Under the pieces are notes generated by a model. It worked only from the letters and a program-made list of their open reading frames with translations, ran no database searches and was not told the origin of the DNA. DNA of 21,343 bases from a virus: the IMG/VR virus record IMGVR_UViG_3300029448_000525, positions 1 to 21,343 of that record; one strand, given 5' to 3'. A program made the position numbers and the translations under genes. Positions within the stretch are counted from its first letter, which is position 1. Each line of letters opens with the position of its first letter. This document shows positions 17,504 to 21,343 of this stretch, in pieces.

Positions 17504-18206
17504 ATACAACGTGATGCAACAAGATCAAAAAGAAAATAAACAAGAAAATTCAAACAAAAAACCTGATGACAAGTCAGGCGTAATGATGCAAGGACATATC
17601 AAGATATGGGATCCAGAAACTGGTGAAGTTATTGTTGATAAAAGGAATGCAATACATTACGAAAACATGAGCACTGCACTAGCAAACTCTTTAGCAAATA
17701 AAACAACAGGATTTGTGCATGAAATGGCTTTTGGAAACGGCGGCACAACTGTGGACACAACAGGGGTCATAACTTATTTGACGCCAAACTCAACAGGCAC
17801 AAACGCAACGTTATACAATCAAACTTATTACAAAGTTATTGATGACAACAGTGCAACAAACAAAGACACTTCTAGAAATAAAATGGAAGTAAGGCACACA
17901 GCAGGTAACAAATACACAGATATAGTTTGTACTTGTACACTAGATTATGGTGAACCAACAGGACAACAAGCATTTGACAACACAACAAACTTTAATGGTG
18001 ACTATGTGTTTGATGAACTTGGTTTAAAAAGTTGGGAAGGTACAGAAAATGGATCGACTAATAAACTTTTGACGCACGTAATATTTCACCCTGTGCAAAA
18101 AAGTTTGAATAGACTAATACAAATTGATTACACTTTGAGAATACAAAGTTTAACATCATTTAATGATACTACATCAACAGGAACAACAACATCGACTAGT
18201 TACTAA
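17490..18206 (+). CDS. Phage virion structural protein, conserved type (238 residues)
   Basis: The reading frame overlaps the giant gene by 14 bases, so the two are probably translationally coupled. The first 30 residues are low-complexity and rich in Lys, Gln, Asn, Glu and Asp. The body starts at GHIKIWDPETGEVIVDKRNA (about residue 35), followed by IHYENMSTALANSLANK, FVHEMAFGNGGTTVD and a beta-rich C-terminal half with the VFDELGL segment. The protein ends in a Ser/Thr-rich tail, STGTTTSTSY. There are no signal or membrane segments. Sequences of this type occur, from memory, as structural proteins next to the large baseplate protein in marine T4-like phages; the position is compatible with a gp8- or gp9-like baseplate protein, but I cannot equate it with either. 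An in-frame ATG at 17514 gives a 230-residue form and follows a late-promoter motif. Confidence 0.8.
   Translation: MHQNKYNVMQQDQKENKQENSNKKPDDKSGVMMQGHIKIWDPETGEVIVDKRNAIHYENMSTALANSLANKTTGFVHEMAFGNGGTTVDTTGVITYLTPNSTGTNATLYNQTYYKVIDDNSATNKDTSRNKMEVRHTAGNKYTDIVCTCTLDYGEPTGQQAFDNTTNFNGDYVFDELGLKSWEGTENGSTNKLLTHVIFHPVQKSLNRLIQIDYTLRIQSLTSFNDTTSTGTTTSTSY
17499..17506 (+). promoter_or_regulatory. Putative late promoter (AATAAATA) overlapping the stop of the giant gene
   Basis: AATAAATA contains the giant gene's TAA (17501-17503) and is the second of the two ATAAATA matches I noticed. A T4-type late start would fall around 17511-17514, after the ATG at 17490 and at the alternative ATG at 17514. 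That would make the short form essentially leaderless. The motif may also be chance in AT-rich DNA. Confidence 0.4.
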
Positions 18207-18208
18207 AA

Positions 18209-19699
18209 ATGGCATATACAGTAAACAAAACAAATAGTTCAGCGTCCCCAAATGCATTTACAGTTCAAGATTCAGTATTGAATGCACAAACGGATTTAAA
18301 TTTTGTAGGAAAAGGATATGCGGGTTATGGCGAAACAATCGCTGAAAATTTTTTACATCTTTTAGAAAACTTTAGTAACTCAAGTGCACCAAGTAAACCT
18401 ATTACAGGACAACTATGGTATGATGAAACAGCCAATAAACTAAAAGTTTATGATGGTAGTTTTAAAGCGGTTAGTGGTGCTGAATACCAATCCAATGAGC
18501 CTACTGGACAACAGCAAGGAGACCTTTGGATTGATTCTGACACACAACAATTATTTTTCTATAATGGAAGTTCTCACATACTTGTTGGACCTCCTTCTGC
18601 AACAGGAACACTAAACGGCTTTGTATACAATACAATTGCAGATTCAACTGATACTAATCAAAACGTTACATATTGGTACAACGATGGTAACTTAATTGCA
18701 ATTATTTCAGAGGACACATTTACTCCTAAAATTTCTATAAGCGGATTTTCATCTATTACAAAAGGTATAACATTATCAACTGCAATATCAGATTTAAAAT
18801 TCGCAGGCACGGCTACAGACTCAGACGCACTAGGTGGAGTAGCGGCGGCAAACTATCTAAGGTCAAATGCTAACGATACCACATCTGGCACATTGGGCAT
18901 TACAAATGACACAGGATTAACAGTTGGTGCTGACAGCGATTTAAAATTTTCAGTTGATACCACAGGTGGTATTATCCAGAACCAAGTTTCTAACACAGAC
19001 ATAACATTTAAGGTCAATGATGCAGGAGTAACAACAACTGTTATGACGATTGATGGTGCTGAATCCAGAGTAGGAATAGGAACAACAACGCCATCCACAA
19101 AATTACAAATATCAGGCACAACAACTTCAACTGCGTTTGCTGGACCATTAACCGGAGACGTTACAGGAAATTTATCTAGTTCAGGTGCAAACACAATGGG
19201 AAGTTTAACAATGAGTGGCAACATATCATCACAAAATATATTGCCATCTGCAAACACAACGTATGACATAGGTTCATCGGTGTTAGGGTATAATGTTGTA
19301 TACGCAAAAGCAACATCGGCTCAATACGCTGACTTGGCAGAGATATATGAAGCAGACGATTCGTACGACGCAGGCACAGTGGTTGTGTTCGGCGGAGACA
19401 AAGAGATTACAATTGGGTCAACAGGAAACGACACAAGAGTAGCAGGAGTTATTTCACAAAATCCTGCTTACTTAATGAATTCAAAAGCCACTGGTCTACC
19501 AGTTGCTTTACAAGGAAAAGTTAAATGTAAAGTAGCAGGATTTATACGAAAAGGTGACATGCTGGCAACACATAATTCATTTGAAGGTGTGGCTAAAAAA
19601 ACAAGCGAACCTGCACCAGGAACAATAATAGGAAAAGCATTACAGGACTACGATTCAACAGAAATAGGCACGATCGACATTGTAGTAGGAAGGTGCTAA
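18209..19699 (+). CDS. Tail-fibre-like structural protein with C-terminal YADLAE (chaperone-like) domain
   Basis: The protein is 496 residues and starts 2 bases after the preceding stop, with no clear Shine-Dalgarno. The N-terminal part (1-130) carries GKGYAGYGETIAENFLHLLENF and two GxLW units, GQLWYDETANKLKVYDG (from residue 67) and GDLWIDSDTQQLFFYNG, typical of marine phage fibre proteins. The middle (about 215-330) has NYLRSNANDTTSGTLGI, TDITFKVNDAGV and VGIGTTTPSTKLQISG, the last a motif often preceding intramolecular-chaperone ends of fibres. From residue 373 a domain begins with YADLAEIYEADDSYDAGTVV. The N-terminal and middle portions are homologous to the next gene. It is probably a trimeric fibre or appendage that contacts the host surface; its place in the virion is inferred. 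Confidence 0.82.
   Translation: MAYTVNKTNSSASPNAFTVQDSVLNAQTDLNFVGKGYAGYGETIAENFLHLLENFSNSSAPSKPITGQLWYDETANKLKVYDGSFKAVSGAEYQSNEPTGQQQGDLWIDSDTQQLFFYNGSSHILVGPPSATGTLNGFVYNTIADSTDTNQNVTYWYNDGNLIAIISEDTFTPKISISGFSSITKGITLSTAISDLKFAGTATDSDALGGVAAANYLRSNANDTTSGTLGITNDTGLTVGADSDLKFSVDTTGGIIQNQVSNTDITFKVNDAGVTTTVMTIDGAESRVGIGTTTPSTKLQISGTTTSTAFAGPLTGDVTGNLSSSGANTMGSLTMSGNISSQNILPSANTTYDIGSSVLGYNVVYAKATSAQYADLAEIYEADDSYDAGTVVVFGGDKEITIGSTGNDTRVAGVISQNPAYLMNSKATGLPVALQGKVKCKVAGFIRKGDMLATHNSFEGVAKKTSEPAPGTIIGKALQDYDSTEIGTIDIVVGRC
19325..19696 (+). other. C-terminal YADLAE/VAGVIS domain (possible Peptidase_G2-like auto-processing domain)
   Basis: Residues 373-496 of the 496-residue protein contain YADLAEIYEADD, TVVVFGGDKEITI, DTRVAGVISQNPAYLMNS, VALQGKVKCKVAGFIRKGDM and GTIIGKALQDYDSTEIGTID. 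The order (YA-(D/E)..E, then a VVVFGG strand, then RVAGVIS.NPAYL) resembles the Peptidase_G2 / intramolecular chaperone family at the ends of tail fibres and appendages, where the domain helps trimerisation and may cleave itself off. I cannot identify the catalytic dyad with certainty, so self-cleavage is speculative. Confidence 0.5.
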
Positions 19700-19702
19700 A
19701 TA
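19695..19702 (+). promoter_or_regulatory. Possible late promoter variant (GCTAAATA) before the second fibre gene
   Basis: GCTAAATA contains the stop codon of the preceding gene and lies 15 bases before the ATG at 19710, the same spacing as from AATAAATA at 17499 to the ATG at 17514. It lacks one match to ATAAATA. An AGGAAGG at 19687-19693 is too far (16 bases) to be a standard ribosome-binding site. Confidence 0.3.
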
Positions 19703-19709
19703 TACACAA

Positions 19710-21170
19710 ATGGCGTACACAATCAACAAAACAGACGGAACAGTAGTTGTAACAATTACAGATGGCACAGTAGATAACACTACAAGTTTACAATTATTTG
19801 GAAAAAGTTATTCAGGATTTGGTGAAGGACTTAACGAAAATCTTGTTAAATTATTAGAAAATTCAGCATCAACATCAGCACCAACGGCACCATTATTAGG
19901 TGAACTTTGGTTTGATACAAGTGCAAACACAATTAAAGTTTATGACGGAACAGCATTCAAGCCAACAGGTGGTGCAAGATCACAAAGCACAGCACCAACA
20001 TCTGCTTCAGCAGGCGACCTATGGCATGATTCAGATGATGATCAAGTATACTTTTACACAGGATCAGCATTCCAATTATTAGGTCCTGTATTCACTTCAG
20101 GACAAACACTTTCAGGTTGGAAGATAGAAACAGTAACAGCAAGTAGTGTAAACAAAGTTATTTCTTCAATGTTTGTGGGTAACACAAGAGTTGCAGTATT
20201 ATCAAAAGAAGCATTTACACCAGATGCAGGATCACCGACAAGCACACCTTTGGCCGCAAATGGATTTGCCACAGTGGCTTCAGGCTTAACACTTAATTCA
20301 ACATTAGGTGCTAGTTTCTCAGGAAACTCTGCACAAGCAAGTGCTGTTGATGTCAGTGGCACAACAAATACTTCAGCAACAGTAATTGCTGGCGGTAATT
20401 TTTTAAGAGCAGATGCATCAGACACAACAACAGGCGCCTTAACAATTGATAGTGACTCAGGTTTATTGGTTGGTGACGAACAAGAATTAACCATTACAGC
20501 AAGTTCAGGTGATATCACAATAGCACAAACTAGACAAGATAAAGATTTAAGTTTTACAATAAATGATGGTGGGGTCACTAAAACTCCATTAACATTTGCA
20601 GGTAGCACAGGAAATATTACATTAACAGGTAACACTACAATTACAGGTAACCTAAGCATTACAGGTGAATTTGAAAACACATCTTCTGGCATAATCACAG
20701 TTGATGACGCTTTTGTTAAAGTAAACACAGGAAATTCAGAAGTAGACGCAGGACTAATAGTAGAAACTTCTGACACAGATGATGCTAGAATATTTTATGA
20801 TGTATCCGAAAACTATTGGGCCGCTGGAGAAAATCAATCTTACTCTCAAGTGGTAAGAGTTGCTGACCTCACAGACGACGGTGATGCCAACAAAGGCACA
20901 AAAGGTCTAACAACAGATTCATCAACAGGAGATTTAAAAGTAACCAGTTTGACATTGGGAGCAGTAGGGTCAAACATCGCAACATCAGATACTTCAAACG
21001 CCAAAGCACCAAGCATTGGTCAAGTGGCAGAATCTATTAAACGTTGGGGTGGCAGTTTCATATCAGATGACAGTAGTAACAGCGTAGCAGGTAATAGATA
21101 CGTTGAAACATCATCACCTACCAGCGGTCAGGGTTCAGATGGAGATCTTTGGTTTGTAAGGGAGGCGTAG
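19710..21170 (+). CDS. Tail-fibre-like structural protein, paralogue of the preceding gene
   Basis: The protein is 486 residues. The start MAYTINKTDGT aligns with MAYTVNKTNSS of the upstream gene, and the two share GxSYSGFGEGLNENLVKLLEN, two GxLW units (GELWFDTSANTIKVYDG from residue 64 and GDLWHDSDDDQVYFYTG) and the central block FLRADASDTTTGALTI (from about 230) with DLSFTINDGGV. It is therefore a tandem duplicate. The C-terminal part differs: DDAFVKVNTGNSEVDAGLIV, a YDVSENYWAAGEN segment, then a final GDLWFV unit at the very end instead of a YADLAE domain. No hydrophobic signal is present. It is followed closely by a glycine-rich adhesin-like gene, so it probably belongs to the host-recognition fibre set. 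Exact function is inferred. Confidence 0.82.
   Translation: MAYTINKTDGTVVVTITDGTVDNTTSLQLFGKSYSGFGEGLNENLVKLLENSASTSAPTAPLLGELWFDTSANTIKVYDGTAFKPTGGARSQSTAPTSASAGDLWHDSDDDQVYFYTGSAFQLLGPVFTSGQTLSGWKIETVTASSVNKVISSMFVGNTRVAVLSKEAFTPDAGSPTSTPLAANGFATVASGLTLNSTLGASFSGNSAQASAVDVSGTTNTSATVIAGGNFLRADASDTTTGALTIDSDSGLLVGDEQELTITASSGDITIAQTRQDKDLSFTINDGGVTKTPLTFAGSTGNITLTGNTTITGNLSITGEFENTSSGIITVDDAFVKVNTGNSEVDAGLIVETSDTDDARIFYDVSENYWAAGENQSYSQVVRVADLTDDGDANKGTKGLTTDSSTGDLKVTSLTLGAVGSNIATSDTSNAKAPSIGQVAESIKRWGGSFISDDSSNSVAGNRYVETSSPTSGQGSDGDLWFVREA
21159..21165 (+). promoter_or_regulatory. Shine-Dalgarno AGGGAGG for the last gene
   Basis: AGGGAGG lies 11 bases before the ATG at 21177, within the last codons of the previous gene. 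It is the strongest ribosome-binding match in the window and supports 21177 as the start. Confidence 0.6.
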
Positions 21171-21176
21171 AACCTT

Positions 21177-21343
21177 ATGCCAACCGTAACTAAAACTTTC
21201 ACGTACACAGGTACAACACAGGTATTAGAAATACCCGCAGGCACAACAAGTATGTCATATCTTTTATATGGCGGTGCCGGAGGTGGTGGAGGAGGTGACC
21301 AAGCAGGCGGTGGTAGATCTGGTGCCGCAGGACATTTCATTAA
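21177..21343 (+). CDS. Glycine-rich adhesin-like / tail-fibre tip protein (5' part only)
   Basis: The frame is open from ATG 21177 to the right edge of the window, giving 55 residues of an incomplete protein. It begins MPTVTKTFTYTGTTQVLEIP, then has the TSMSYLLYGGAGGGGG and GGGRSGAAG segments. The layout (short beta strand, P.G..S..YLLYG, then glycine-rich stretch) resembles the N-terminal part of glycine-rich phage adhesins that use poly-glycine-type sandwiches for receptor binding. It is 6 bases downstream of the fibre paralogue's stop, so it probably belongs to the same operon. The rest of the protein is not in the window, and function is inferred from this beginning only. Confidence 0.7.
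   Translation, partial: MPTVTKTFTYTGTTQVLEIPAGTTSMSYLLYGGAGGGGGGDQAGGGRSGAAGHFI

Noticed and set aside
18853-19269. 138-codon minus-strand frame in the first fibre gene
   Set aside because: It is an antisense shadow of repetitive Thr/Gly/Ser coding, without start signals.
20054-20776. 240-codon open frame on the minus strand
   Set aside because: It lies entirely inside the second fibre gene. Its translation is a Val/Ser/Pro-rich mirror of Thr/Ala/Ser-rich coding, has no ribosome-binding site and shows no recognisable domain.

Overview
This window looks like part of the late structural (baseplate and tail-fibre) cluster of a T4-like contractile-tailed phage from a marine, AT-rich lineage. 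The strongest anchors are a gp25 homologue (618-1040) followed by a gp6 baseplate-wedge homologue (1083-4598). The AT-rich coding, the very large multidomain protein after gp6 and the GDLW-type fibre proteins resemble marine T4-like phages of cyanobacteria or SAR11. The host cannot be fixed from this window: there is no host-derived metabolic gene, no tRNA and no integrase.

Layout: all genes lie on the + strand and are packed almost end to end. In order they are: the 3' part of an unrecognised structural gene (1-615, open at the left edge); gp25 (618-1040); a 42-base gap with a T4-type late promoter motif; gp6 (1083-4598); a giant 4300-residue gene (4601-17503, about 60% of the window); a 238-residue structural gene overlapping its end (17490-18206); two tandem paralogous fibre-like genes (18209-19699 and 19710-21170); and the 5' end of a glycine-rich adhesin-like gene cut off by the right edge (21177-21343). 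No stretch over 300 bases lacks a gene, and no terminator, tRNA, CRISPR or insertion sequence is visible.

How they fit together: gp25 and gp6 build the baseplate wedge that surrounds the central hub. The giant protein sits where T4 has gp7/gp8 and is probably a peripheral baseplate or fibre-like component. It is a chain of recognisable modules: a cupredoxin-like domain with all four type-1 copper ligands, two short carbohydrate-binding-like W...W modules, a seven-bladed FG-GAP-type beta-propeller, a split GxGY-repeat region, and a C-terminal third made of GDGST beta-repeats. The downstream fibre paralogues share their N-terminal and middle parts but have different C-terminal ends, as expected for host-recognition proteins. 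Late expression from ATAAATA-type promoters at gene boundaries is likely.

The most unusual content is the architecture of the giant protein, together with a late-promoter motif that overlaps its stop codon and the start region of the next gene.
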